This document shows positions 35,633 to 43,934 of a DNA stretch of 64,000 bases, in pieces (position 1 is the stretch's first letter; every line of letters begins with the position of its first letter). The notes beneath the pieces were generated by a model. That model saw only the letters and a list, made by a program, of their open reading frames with translations. It was not told the DNA's origin and made no database searches. Location: the NCBI RefSeq assembly GCF_900166595.1, contig NZ_LT745763.1, positions 2,538,986 to 2,602,985 of the forward strand, in the 5' to 3' direction. The DNA comes from Virgibacillus dokdonensis. GTDB taxonomy: Bacteria; Bacillota; Bacilli; Bacillales; Amphibacillaceae. The position numbers and the translations under genes are program-made.

Positions 35633-36814
35633 TTACATTTTCACTGCAAGGCTATTTACATAATGGCGTTTATGCTCACTAACCCCGGAAAGTTTAATCT
35701 TTGCAGGATCATTTTGATCATCCAGTTGATAAGCAGTTCCATCTTTTGGCAACGTCGCTGCAAATATTCGTTCGTACTCCTCTACACTTACTTCTGTTCT
35801 AGAAGAAAGTAATTTCTGATGTTGCTCTGCATGCAAATGTTCTTGATAACCAGGTTGTAAAATACCCGCAAAAAATTCTCCTACTGCTCCAGATCCATAA
35901 CTAAACAACCCAATCCTGTCACCAGCACGTAGATTATTTTGATGCTCAATTAAAGACAGAAAGCTCAAATACAAAGAGCCAGTATAAATATTTCCGACAT
36001 TTTTATTGTATATTTTACTATGTTCCAAGTTTTCTAACAGACGTTCTTTGTCTACTTCCGTTCCTTGGTCATAAATCATTCTTAGAGCTTTTAAACCCAT
36101 TTTCGTATATGGGAGATGGTAGCAAATGGCAGAAAAATCGCCAATTCCCAAGCCTGTCTTTTGTTGATAAGCTTCCCATATTTTCTCAAAAAAAGACAAA
36201 TACATTTCATTTGATAATTTTCCATCTACTTGAGCATATTCAGAGTATACAGGTCGCCAAAAATCCATTACATCTTCTGTTAAATAGGCAGATGGCTCCT
36301 CTATTGCCATAATTTTAGGGTTCTTACTCATTACTATGGCTACTGCACCTGCACCTTGTGTCGCCTCTCCACCAGTTCGTAGTCCATATCTGGCAATATC
36401 TGAGGCCAATACTAGAACTTTGCTGTTTGGATGTAAAGCAATGTGAGCTTTAGCCATTTGAATCCCAGCTGTTGCTCCGAAACAAGCCTGCTTTACTTCC
36501 ACGGTTCTTGTTTGCGGTTGGAGATCTAATAAATGGTGAACATATACTCCTGCTGCTTTAGAATGATCTACACCTGTTTCTGTACCAAATATTACAAAGT
36601 CAATAGCTTGTCTATCTGATTCATCAATAATTTCCAAGGCAGCATTAGCAGCCAACGTAACAGCATCCTGGGTAAGTGGTGCGATAGCCATTTTTTCTTG
36701 ACCAATACCAATGGTGAATTTGGCTGGATCTACGTCCCTAGCTTTTGCCAAATCATTCATATCTACATATAAATGCGGCGTGTAAAATCCTATTTTATCT
36801 ATTCCTATTTTCAT
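35633..36814 (-). CDS. mvaS: Hydroxymethylglutaryl-CoA synthase
   Basis: Condenses acetyl-CoA with acetoacetyl-CoA in the mevalonate route to isoprenoids. The 393-residue length matches Gram-positive MvaS (about 385-390). All three catalytic residues fall at the numbers known from Staphylococcus and Enterococcus enzymes: Glu79 (FGTETGVDHS), Cys111 (VKQACFGATAG) and His233 (CYHLPYTKMG). No HMG-CoA reductase or mevalonate kinase gene is nearby. A decayed carotenoid desaturase gene lies just upstream, so it may once have been part of an isoprenoid/carotenoid cluster. Confidence 0.95.
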   Translation of the reverse strand: MKIGIDKIGFYTPHLYVDMNDLAKARDVDPAKFTIGIGQEKMAIAPLTQDAVTLAANAALEIIDESDRQAIDFVIFGTETGVDHSKAAGVYVHHLLDLQPQTRTVEVKQACFGATAGIQMAKAHIALHPNSKVLVLASDIARYGLRTGGEATQGAGAVAIVMSKNPKIMAIEEPSAYLTEDVMDFWRPVYSEYAQVDGKLSNEMYLSFFEKIWEAYQQKTGLGIGDFSAICYHLPYTKMGLKALRMIYDQGTEVDKERLLENLEHSKIYNKNVGNIYTGSLYLSFLSLIEHQNNLRAGDRIGLFSYGSGAVGEFFAGILQPGYQEHLHAEQHQKLLSSRTEVSVEEYERIFAATLPKDGTAYQLDDQNDPAKIKLSGVSEHKRHYVNSLAVKM

Positions 36815-37019
36815 AATAAGCTCCTAGCTCCTTTACTACATACTAGATGAAATATCCATTAAGTGACTATTTTCACAATTAATCTAAAAAATTAACCATA
36901 GTATATCATAATATAATCTAGTCTTAAACACAAATAACGGCGCTTCCAATTTTTTTATTTAATTGAATTATCGCCCACAAGATTCCTCTATGAATTTGGA
37001 AAGGAAATAAAAAAGGGAA

Positions 37020-37256
37020 AGAGGAAAACATCTATCTAATGGGCAAATGTGCTCCATGAATTTTAGTGCCATAAAATTCTCTGCGCTAAGCGTTATTTCC
37101 TCTTCTACTGTATACATTGGATCTAATCCGTATTACGCCCTGTAAGTTCGAAAATCTCTCGATACAACTCTGGCATCATAACGATACTTGGCCCTAAATC
37201 GAATTGATAACCATCTTGTTCAATCCGATGCATTTTCCCAATTGAATAATTAATAT
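37020..37256 (-). pseudogene. Remnant of a CrtN/CrtI-type carotenoid desaturase gene
   Basis: On the minus strand from 37233 the text reads MHRIEQDGYQFDLGPSIVMM then PELYREIFELTGRNTD and TAG. The FDLGPSIVMMPELY stretch is the hallmark just after the FAD-binding part of diapophytoene/phytoene desaturases. A second frame continues with LDPMYTV and EEITLSAEN, as in the same proteins. The FAD-binding N-terminus and most of the C-terminus are missing. It fills part of the gap between mvaS and ytvA; the rest (36815-37019) shows nothing. Confidence 0.7.
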
Positions 37257-38039
37257 CTACTTAATTTTATCTATGTAATTTAAAGCCATTTTAACATTTT
37301 TAAATGTATTCATATCTTTAAACGTATCTTGAATAATCACCGTTTTCAGAGCCATATCTGGGCGAAAACCAACAAATAATAATTCTTTGCCCATTAATGA
37401 AATAAATTGATGAACTTTTAGAAGACGTGACACAGTATATGTATCCACTTCATATAGCCCAGATAAATCAATAATGATATATCCCTCATTAGCCTGCTCC
37501 ATATACGTAGATATATTAGACATGAGCGTTTCCATTCGCTGATCATTCATATTACCGATAAGAGGTAAGACTGCGACATCATCTCTAATGGGTACAATAG
37601 GCGTGGAAAGTTTATCGATCTCCTGCAAACTCATTTGTAATAGACGTTCACTTTCTTTTAATTCTGTAACATCTTTTTGGACGCCAACGAAATAATATTT
37701 TTTCTCCTCTTCCACCCACATCGGATCAATCGAAAGCTCATTCCAAAAACCAGTCCCATCTTTTCTATAGTTATATAGCTGTAGCGAAATGGATTCCTTT
37801 GTCCAAATTGCAGTCCGTATTCTATCCATACTATAAGATTCCGTAGCTTCACCTTGCAAGAATCGACAATTCTTACCTATAACTTCATTTTCTTCATATC
37901 CTGTTAATTCAGTAAAACCTTTATTTACAAAAATAATTGGATTATCTTCTATATTTGGATCAGTTATAATTAAGCCGACTCTTGTATAATTTAATGCCTT
38001 TTCAAATAAATGCAATTTATCATGTCGTTGCTTCTTCAT
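37257..38039 (-). CDS. ytvA: Blue-light photoreceptor YtvA (LOV-STAS)
   Basis: Sensor of 260 residues that in Bacillus feeds blue light into the sigma-B stress response through the stressosome. Residues about 12-130 are a LOV (PAS) domain with the flavin-reactive Cys58 in IGKNCRFLQG. A linker helix follows (QKDVTELKESERLLQMSL). Residues about 145-255 are a STAS domain (GYIIIDLSGLYEVDTYTVSR). Length and domain order equal those of B. subtilis YtvA (261 residues). It stands between a desaturase remnant and an unrelated gene pair. Confidence 0.94.
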   Translation of the reverse strand: MKKQRHDKLHLFEKALNYTRVGLIITDPNIEDNPIIFVNKGFTELTGYEENEVIGKNCRFLQGEATESYSMDRIRTAIWTKESISLQLYNYRKDGTGFWNELSIDPMWVEEEKKYYFVGVQKDVTELKESERLLQMSLQEIDKLSTPIVPIRDDVAVLPLIGNMNDQRMETLMSNISTYMEQANEGYIIIDLSGLYEVDTYTVSRLLKVHQFISLMGKELLFVGFRPDMALKTVIIQDTFKDMNTFKNVKMALNYIDKIK

Positions 38040-38086
38040 TCAAATGATTCCTCTTTCCTGCAAAATTATCTTGTATAAGACAGACT

Positions 38087-38536
38087 TTATCTATGGCTTG
38101 CTTGATACAAATAATGATATGGTTTTCCTTTAAGTACGCCTTGCTCTTGGTCAATTCCTTTTTGCGTATTTCTATTTTTATGCGCATGCTGGTACGCAGT
38201 AGATGCTTGCCAATTTCGGAAATCTTCCTCCGTTTGCCATTGTGTTAGAACAATATATATATCATCTTGTAAAGGACGTAAAACGCGAATTGCGATAAAG
38301 CCTTGTTCGTTTTCTATCATTCTAGGGCGATGCAAAAAACGTTCTTCAAAGCGCTGCCTTTTTTCATTATAAACACCAATATAATTTAACACAGTAACAG
38401 CCTCTTCACACAAATTATTGGATTGATCAATGATTTCATAGGTATTTACCTGTTCTGAAACAATTTGAACTTGGTTCCCTTCTTCAATAATAGTTAATGG
38501 TTCTCCCCCATGATTCCTTTGAATCTTCAATTTCAC
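38087..38536 (-). CDS. Antibiotic-biosynthesis-monooxygenase-fold protein, possible heme monooxygenase (HmoB-like)
   Basis: Protein of 149 residues whose C-terminal half (about 50-145) is an ABM-type ferredoxin-like fold: NEKRQRFEERFLHRPRMIEN then FIAIRVLRPL, YIVLTQWQTEEDFRNWQAS and AYQHAHK. This resembles the heme-degrading monooxygenases HmoA/HmoB of Bacillus. A GTG start overlaps the stop of the chelatase-like gene by 4 bases (GTGA), so the two are coupled. Coupling to a tetrapyrrole-type protein supports a heme role, but substrate is inferred. Confidence 0.65.
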   Translation of the reverse strand: MKLKIQRNHGGEPLTIIEEGNQVQIVSEQVNTYEIIDQSNNLCEEAVTVLNYIGVYNEKRQRFEERFLHRPRMIENEQGFIAIRVLRPLQDDIYIVLTQWQTEEDFRNWQASTAYQHAHKNRNTQKGIDQEQGVLKGKPYHYLYQASHR

Positions 38537-39246
38537 TTTTCAACATCCTCCCTTAAACTTTTTAACTTCAACAAAACATAATTCTGCAACGACTTATCAA
38601 AATAGACAGGCGGCAACAGCCTTGCTTTTGGATAGCCTAACACCTTGTCTTTAAACTGCTCGTAAACTGCCCCTTTTCCAAATGTTAGTGGCAATATATA
38701 AAACAACTCATAACGGAAAGAAAATTGTTCTAAAACATGTTGCCCTTCGCCAAATAAGAACAGAGACGAGGATGGTCGGGAATATTGTTGTTCCAAAAGA
38801 GTCGTCAACTGTTCAAGTGCATCATTTGCACGAGTGTCATGAGCTGACCCATGTGCCGCAATAATAACTGGTTGATTATAAACCGAATATAAACGCTCAA
38901 CCACATAGGTTAAAAATAAATCGTCTTCGCAAAGTGGTGGGAGCAATACTGTATTTTTATTTATTTCTTGTTCGTATGCTTCAATAACCCCTTTTACATC
39001 CTTGTTATAATGCTTCCCTCTTAAGAAAAGCAATGGAAAAATGTAAACACGTCCGTATAAGCTATCCCGTTGTTGCATAATTTGATTTATAGTAGGCTCT
39101 GCTTGCTCAATATAACATCCAATAAAGCGCGCATTTCCATCATCCCAAGCCTGTAAATTTAAATGATCAACAAAGTTTAAAAACGCTTGATTCTTATCAT
39201 CATCCTTAGATCCATGATAGACAATCACAACTACATCTTTATCCAT
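38533..39246 (-). CDS. CbiX/SirB-like chelatase-family protein
   Basis: Protein of 237 residues with two chelatase-type halves, each opening with a metal-site histidine: VVIVYHGSKDDDKNQAFLNF and VIIAAHGSAHDTRANDAL. The family (sirohydrochlorin cobalt- or ferrochelatases) inserts metal into tetrapyrroles. The body, however, has few other family motifs. ATG 39246 is 7 bases after GGGG. The gene overlaps the following HmoB-like gene. No siroheme or cobalamin genes are adjacent. Confidence 0.72.
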   Translation of the reverse strand: MDKDVVVIVYHGSKDDDKNQAFLNFVDHLNLQAWDDGNARFIGCYIEQAEPTINQIMQQRDSLYGRVYIFPLLFLRGKHYNKDVKGVIEAYEQEINKNTVLLPPLCEDDLFLTYVVERLYSVYNQPVIIAAHGSAHDTRANDALEQLTTLLEQQYSRPSSSLFLFGEGQHVLEQFSFRYELFYILPLTFGKGAVYEQFKDKVLGYPKARLLPPVYFDKSLQNYVLLKLKSLREDVEK

Positions 39247-39460
39247 CAAGAAGCCCCTTTACGTTTATGCATTTTTTAGAGAAAAAATCAGTTTCACAGC
39301 AAAGTTTTTATGAAGGAAAAAACGTTCTTAATAGGAAGAAAAGATGTTTATTTCCCTATAGCGGGAAAGATTCTTCCAGTGCTGCTAAAATCTACATTAA
39401 CAATATCACATTCTTATGCATGATAACAGTTTACCAACCCGACTATCATTATTAAAACTT

Positions 39461-39619
39461 CTATTGCTTGAACAAATGTTCATGTACAAAATAGTAGATG
39501 AATAAATAACTAATAAAGCTTTTGTCATTCTCCTCCATGTATTTAAAAACACACAACATGGTAGTATTCTCATCCTTCAACGTCGGCTTCCCTTGTTCGT
39601 AAAAATGCAGCACCGTCAT
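39461..39619 (-). CDS. Possible small protein or gene remnant
   Basis: A 52-codon frame in the 520-base gap between the chelatase and TRAP genes: MTVLHFYEQGKPTLKDENTT then MLCVFKYMEENDKSFISYLF, ending HEHLFKQ. The composition looks protein-like and the frame is open from just past the TRAP-operon hairpin, but there is no ribosome site before the ATG. I do not recognise it; it may be the decayed end of a larger gene. The rest of 39247-39770 holds only the hairpin and a repeat. Confidence 0.3.
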   Translation of the reverse strand: MTVLHFYEQGKPTLKDENTTMLCVFKYMEENDKSFISYLFIYYFVHEHLFKQ

Positions 39620-39652
39620 AAAACCAATGAGTATGGTTTGTTTTCAAATCAA

Positions 39653-39681
39653 AAAGAGCTCTTATTATGATAAAGCTCTTT
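39653..39681 (-). terminator. Terminator of the TRAP transporter genes
   Basis: AAAGAGCT (39653-39660) pairs with AGCTCTTT (39674-39681). On the minus strand the stem is followed by TTTTTGATTTG. It lies about 90 bases past the end of the DctM-like gene. Confidence 0.7.
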
Positions 39682-39699
39682 AAAAACAGACTTATTACC

Positions 39700-39757
39700 A
39701 CATCTTTATGGCGAATTTCTTATACTATAAACCATAAACCTTTTACAATCCTATAAT
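39700..39757 (+). repeat. Partial family-1 repeat after the TRAP permease gene
   Basis: TTTATGGCGAATTTCTTATAC, TATAAACC and CCTTTTACAATCCTATAATA match the right half of family 1. It ends 13 bases before the DctM stop codon, again at the 3' end of a minus-strand gene. Confidence 0.65.
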
Positions 39758-39770
39758 ACAAGCAAAGGTT

Positions 39771-41078
39771 TCATCTCATTAAACTGGGCAAAATTGTAAC
39801 AAAAGAAGGAAATATAATGAGTAACAAAATGCAAATAATCATGCCGACTATCATTGGTATAGCTCCCTTAAATATAGTTTGTACAGGTATATTAGGAGCG
39901 ACGCCTTTAATTACAAAAATACTAATTCCCAGTGGAGGGGTTAAAGAACCAATATTAATTGCCATTACCATTATAATTCCAAACCAAACACCATTAAATC
40001 CTAGCTCCAAGATTATTGGATAAACAATTGGGATGGTAAGTACAATCAGAGATAACCCTTCAATAAAACATCCAAGCAAAAACAATGCTAGTAAAATACC
40101 AATAAGAATGATATAGTGATTTAATTCTAAACGACTGACAAGATAGGTTAATTCTACAGGAAGTCTACTTATCGTCAAAAACTGACTAAACAATGTAGCT
40201 CCAATCAGAATAAAGAAAATATAAGCTGTTAATTTTACAGATTCGTGAAAAGCCAGTTTTAGACGGTGCCAATTCATTTTTCTAGAAAGCAAGGAAAAAA
40301 ACAAAGCACTGATAGCTCCTACTCCAGCAGCTTCTGTGGGGGTGAATATTCCTAAGTATATTCCTCCAATACTAATCAAAAAAAGCGCTGCAAAGGGCCA
40401 CATGCGTATTAGCGTGGTCATTTTTTCCGTTGTTAAAGCGCTTCCTTCTTCTCTAGCAGGGGCTAACGTAGGGTCTCTACGCACAAGAAAAACTACAATC
40501 AATATAAATAGGAGCAATTGAATCATTCCTGGAATAATACCAGCAATAAGCAGTTCTCCAATAGGTTCTCTCGTTTGAATGCCGTATAAAATCAAAATCA
40601 CACTTGGAGGAATAAGAATGCCTAAAGTTCCTCCTGCTGCCACACATGCTGTAGACAAGCTTGGCTTATAACGATATTTTTCCATTTCAGGTAAAGTGAT
40701 TTTCGATACGGTAGCAGTTGTAGCATTTAAAGAGCCTGATATGGCTGAAAAAATAGCTGCAGAACAAATTGTTGCCATGGCTAAGCCACCTTTCCAATGA
40801 CCAATCCAGCTATCGACAGCTTTGTATAAATCTTTCCCCATGCCTGTATAAGAAAGAATCATACCCATCAAGATAAATAATGGAATAACGCTTAAAGAGT
40901 ATGAACTTGCTGTATCAAAAGGCGTTCTACCTAATTGAGAAAACGCCACATCCCAACCACGAATAAGTGTTGTTCCGCTTAGAGCAATTATAATTAAAGC
41001 GATGCCTACAGGTATTTTTAATAACAACAGGACAACTAATCCAATAATTCCTATCATTCCTATCATTTCAGGAGTCAT
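39771..41078 (-). CDS. TRAP transporter large permease (DctM type)
   Basis: Membrane protein of 435 residues with about 12-13 hydrophobic segments, the ion-coupled channel of a TRAP transporter. Typical pieces are YSLSVIPLFILMGMILSYTG, ATICSAAIFSAISGSLNATT, GGTLGILIPPSVILILYGIQ and GSLTPPLGISIFVIKG. It overlaps the DctQ-like gene by 11 bases. Position at the end of the hpa gene cluster suggests uptake of 4-hydroxyphenylacetate or a similar aromatic acid. Confidence 0.93.
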   Translation of the reverse strand: MTPEMIGMIGIIGLVVLLLLKIPVGIALIIIALSGTTLIRGWDVAFSQLGRTPFDTASSYSLSVIPLFILMGMILSYTGMGKDLYKAVDSWIGHWKGGLAMATICSAAIFSAISGSLNATTATVSKITLPEMEKYRYKPSLSTACVAAGGTLGILIPPSVILILYGIQTREPIGELLIAGIIPGMIQLLLFILIVVFLVRRDPTLAPAREEGSALTTEKMTTLIRMWPFAALFLISIGGIYLGIFTPTEAAGVGAISALFFSLLSRKMNWHRLKLAFHESVKLTAYIFFILIGATLFSQFLTISRLPVELTYLVSRLELNHYIILIGILLALFLLGCFIEGLSLIVLTIPIVYPIILELGFNGVWFGIIMVMAINIGSLTPPLGISIFVIKGVAPNIPVQTIFKGAIPMIVGMIICILLLIIFPSFVTILPSLMR

Positions 41079-41556
41079 TTATGAACACCCCCTTATGCAT
41101 ATAACGTATAGCGTGTAGCAGGGCTGATAATGCGAATAAACTTAATCCAATAACAGCTACCCAAGCAATAGGATAAAGAGGAATAGTAAGATCTCCGGTG
41201 GTTGTATTGGCATTGTATAGACGAATTGCGTATTCGCTAGTACTCCATCCTATTAAAACCATTAAAATAAAGGTGAGGATATGAATGATGGCATGTAAAA
41301 CCAATTGCATTCGCTTTGGAAACCGTTCGAAAACAAAGTCTATGGAAATATGTTCTTCTTTTACATGTGTATAAGCAATGCTTAAAAATATCACCATTGA
41401 TAAACCAAGTTCCGTAAAATCAACGGTACCTAATATAGGTTTATTCCACATCCACCTTGATAAAACATCTATGGTAATACATATAGCCATCATAAACAAA
41501 ATACATTGAGCTAGCCTATGAGAGAATCTTGCAAGTTGTTCTATCCATCTTTTCAA
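41068..41556 (-). CDS. TRAP transporter small permease (DctQ type)
   Basis: Membrane protein of 162 residues with four hydrophobic segments. Family features are CILFMMAICITIDVLSRWMW near the start and FLSIAYTHVKEEHISIDFVF in the second segment. The start is TTG, 5 bases after AGAGGTGATG. It overlaps the DctM gene by 11 bases and lies 16 bases after the DctP gene, giving the order P-Q-M. Confidence 0.92.
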   Translation of the reverse strand: MKRWIEQLARFSHRLAQCILFMMAICITIDVLSRWMWNKPILGTVDFTELGLSMVIFLSIAYTHVKEEHISIDFVFERFPKRMQLVLHAIIHILTFILMVLIGWSTSEYAIRLYNANTTTGDLTIPLYPIAWVAVIGLSLFALSALLHAIRYMHKGVFINDS

Positions 41557-41572
41557 TTGTACATCACCTCTT

Positions 41573-42604
41573 TTAACGTAACTCTTCTTTAAGTTCTAAA
41601 GCTCGACGGTAAATTTCCCTGCCTGGATATCCTTCTTTTTCCATTTCTTCTATCCATGTCTCAAATACAGGTTTTAAGGCTGCGTTCCATTCACCTATTT
41701 GATTTTTATCTACCTCATACACTTTCGCACCGCTCTCTTCCGCTAGATTTCTCCCTTTTCTCCCATCTTGATCAAAAACTTGGCCGCTTTTTATCGCTGC
41801 TTCTAAACCAGTGGATTCGTGTATCATTGATTTTTCCGATTTTGAAAACTGTTCATACTTGTGTTTGTTCATGACAGCAAAAAAAGGCGTTGTTGAAAAG
41901 TTTCCTATAGTAATATAGTTTGTTACTTCATGAAGGTTGTAATTATATAAAGCTTCTAACGGAATCATTGCTCCATCAATGACGCCTCGCTCCATAGATT
42001 CATACACATCTCCCATTGGCATAGATACAGGGACGGCACCTAGCGCTTCTAATATTTCATTTGCTAATGGAGAAGGTGATCGAATACGTAACCCCTTTAC
42101 ATCCTCTGGAGATTTTATTCGTTTTGTTTTCGTCACTAACTGAGCAGGATCTGCGGTGAATAAAAATAATGGAACGCTATCATCATGTTGCTTTTGAATA
42201 CTAGGAAATTCATTAAATAAATGTTCTATTATTTTTGACCCGTGTACTGCTGACTCTGCAAAAAATGGTAATTCCAGTATAGAAACTAAAGGAAATCTTC
42301 CAGGTGAATAGCCATGAACGCTTAAGGCAATGTCTGCCTCTCCAGTGACGGCCATATCATACTGTGATCCTGCATTCCCTAATGCATTAGAAGGATATAA
42401 ATCATATGTAATCGAATTATTCGATTCCTCTGTCCATTCATCGCCAATTCCTTTCAGAATATCCGTTTGAATGGGGTGGCTCCCAGGTAAAAAATGTGAA
42501 ATAATCAAATGGTGATCCGATTCGGTTAAAGCTATTCCTTGAGAACAAGCCGATAGAATAAATAACCATACAAATCCTATAAGCAGATAGTGATTTCGCA
42601 ACAT
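41573..42604 (-). CDS. TRAP transporter solute-binding lipoprotein (DctP type)
   Basis: Extracellular substrate-binding protein of 343 residues anchored by a lipobox (LSAC, Cys20). It shows the family pattern SHFLPGSHPIQTDILKGIGD at the mature N-terminus, DVKGLRIRSPSPLANEILEA with the substrate-carboxylate arginine, and VPVSMPMGDVYESMERGVID. The ligand is unknown; DctP proteins bind organic acids. Its place next to hpaF supports an aromatic acid. Confidence 0.92.
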   Translation of the reverse strand: MLRNHYLLIGFVWLFILSACSQGIALTESDHHLIISHFLPGSHPIQTDILKGIGDEWTEESNNSITYDLYPSNALGNAGSQYDMAVTGEADIALSVHGYSPGRFPLVSILELPFFAESAVHGSKIIEHLFNEFPSIQKQHDDSVPLFLFTADPAQLVTKTKRIKSPEDVKGLRIRSPSPLANEILEALGAVPVSMPMGDVYESMERGVIDGAMIPLEALYNYNLHEVTNYITIGNFSTTPFFAVMNKHKYEQFSKSEKSMIHESTGLEAAIKSGQVFDQDGRKGRNLAEESGAKVYEVDKNQIGEWNAALKPVFETWIEEMEKEGYPGREIYRRALELKEELR

Positions 42605-42708
42605 CCTATCACCTCAAATTAAAATTACTAAGCAAATAAGATCGTTCAAAACAAAGTTCGGTGTGCCGCGTTGCAAATGCAACAAATCAACTAAAGATTA
42701 TGGACAAA

Positions 42709-42752
42709 TTTCTGCTAAACCCGTCCACGTCTTGTGGTGGGTTTAGCAGAAA
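42709..42752 (-). terminator. Hairpin between hpaF and the TRAP genes
   Basis: TTTCTGCTAAACCC (42709-42722) pairs with GGGTTTAGCAGAAA (42739-42752), with a further CCAC/GTGG inside. On the minus strand it is followed by TTTGTCC, a weak T-run. It lies 10 bases after hpaF, so it may partly end or attenuate the catabolic transcript before the transporter genes. Confidence 0.7.
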
Positions 42753-42761
42753 GCAAACAAA

Positions 42762-43151
42762 TTATTTTTCTTGTATATAGCGATGATGAATATTGTTTAA
42801 TTTGTAGGTTGGAAGAGTAAATTCATATAATTCTAGGGAAATGGCTAAATACTTTTCGTTATATAAAGAAGCTAAATAGTTTGTCATCACCGTAAACAAG
42901 TCATTGCATAATAATTTTTTTTCCTCATCTGTCCTCCCTTTTCCAAGTTTTAAAGTTGCATGAACAAACGCATCATCCTCTGTACCATCTGCGATAAGAT
43001 ATTCTTCTAATGCAATTGCTCTAGAACGAAGTCCACCTATGGGGATTAACTCGCGATGGCATAATAACACCTGATGAACCTGTTTCAATAAATCAGGGAT
43101 ATTTATTTCCTTTCGAATATTGGCAGTATATTCGATGATTAAATGAGGCAT
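42762..43151 (-). CDS. hpaF: 5-carboxymethyl-2-hydroxymuconate delta-isomerase
   Basis: Tautomerase-like enzyme of 129 residues that isomerises the product of HpaE in homoprotocatechuate breakdown. It begins MPHLIIEYTANI, with the catalytic Pro1 exposed after Met removal. It has the later GLRSRAIALEEYLIADGTED and DDAFVHATLKLGKGRTDEEK of the CHMI family. The start follows AGGGAGG. It is the last catabolic gene before a hairpin and the TRAP genes. Confidence 0.93.
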   Translation of the reverse strand: MPHLIIEYTANIRKEINIPDLLKQVHQVLLCHRELIPIGGLRSRAIALEEYLIADGTEDDAFVHATLKLGKGRTDEEKKLLCNDLFTVMTNYLASLYNEKYLAISLELYEFTLPTYKLNNIHHRYIQEK

Positions 43152-43163
43152 GCAACTTCCTCC

Positions 43164-43934
43164 CTACTCGTTTTTAAAGTTTGTTAACGCTTCTTCACTT
43201 ACAATCGTATTCATTAAACGCCCAATCCCTTCAATTTCCGTGATAACCTCATCTCCCACTACCGTATCAATGGACCCTTTTGGTGTACCTGTTAAGATAA
43301 TATCTCCTGGATATAACGTCATAAAACTACTCAAATATTCAATGAGTTCTTGTATGCTTAGAAGCATATCTCCTGTACAACCTTGTTGTGTTTGTTTTCC
43401 ATTAACAAACGTTCGTAAAGTTAAGTTCATCGGATCCTTTACGTCTTCTTTGTCAACAAGCCAAGGACCAATCGGTGTTGCAGCATCACGGTTTTTCACA
43501 CGTAGGTTTGGGCGATAATAATTTTCTAAGTAATCTCGAAAGGCATAATCATTTGCTACAGTATAGCCTCTTACATAGTCATAAGCCTCTTCCTGCTTTA
43601 TATTCTTTCCTTGTCTACCTATTACTACTGCTAATTCACATTCATAATGCATAAACGTCACATCATTTGGGCGAACAGTCTTTCCATTATGACCAATTAA
43701 AGTGTTTGGGCCTTTAAAAAAGACTAGCGGTTCCTTTTGAACTGCTGAAAATGATAGTTCTTTCGCATGATCCGCATAATTTAAGCCTAATGTAAAAATT
43801 GTATTCGGTTGTACAGGAGGTAACCAAACTACTTCATTTTCCTTGACTAGCTGACCATCAAGTAGTTGAATATCATTCTCTGTCACAATGGCTTCTTGTA
43901 TACTTCCTTCAAATGCTACCCGTGCATACTTCAT
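43164..43934 (-). CDS. hpaG: FAH-family isomerase/decarboxylase, C-terminal-type half of HpaG
   Basis: Protein of 256 residues of the fumarylacetoacetate hydrolase family. It acts on 5-oxopent-3-ene-1,2,5-tricarboxylate in 4-hydroxyphenylacetate breakdown. Metal and substrate motifs are LGLNYADHAKELSF, MHYECELAVVIGR and GYTVANDYAFRDYLENYYRP. It also has LTGTPKG. E. coli HpaG is one chain with two such domains; here the halves are separate genes overlapping by 4 bases (ATGA). It could alternatively serve as another FAH-type step, but it lacks features of the HpaH hydratase. Confidence 0.85.
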   Translation of the reverse strand: MKYARVAFEGSIQEAIVTENDIQLLDGQLVKENEVVWLPPVQPNTIFTLGLNYADHAKELSFSAVQKEPLVFFKGPNTLIGHNGKTVRPNDVTFMHYECELAVVIGRQGKNIKQEEAYDYVRGYTVANDYAFRDYLENYYRPNLRVKNRDAATPIGPWLVDKEDVKDPMNLTLRTFVNGKQTQQGCTGDMLLSIQELIEYLSSFMTLYPGDIILTGTPKGSIDTVVGDEVITEIEGIGRLMNTIVSEEALTNFKNE

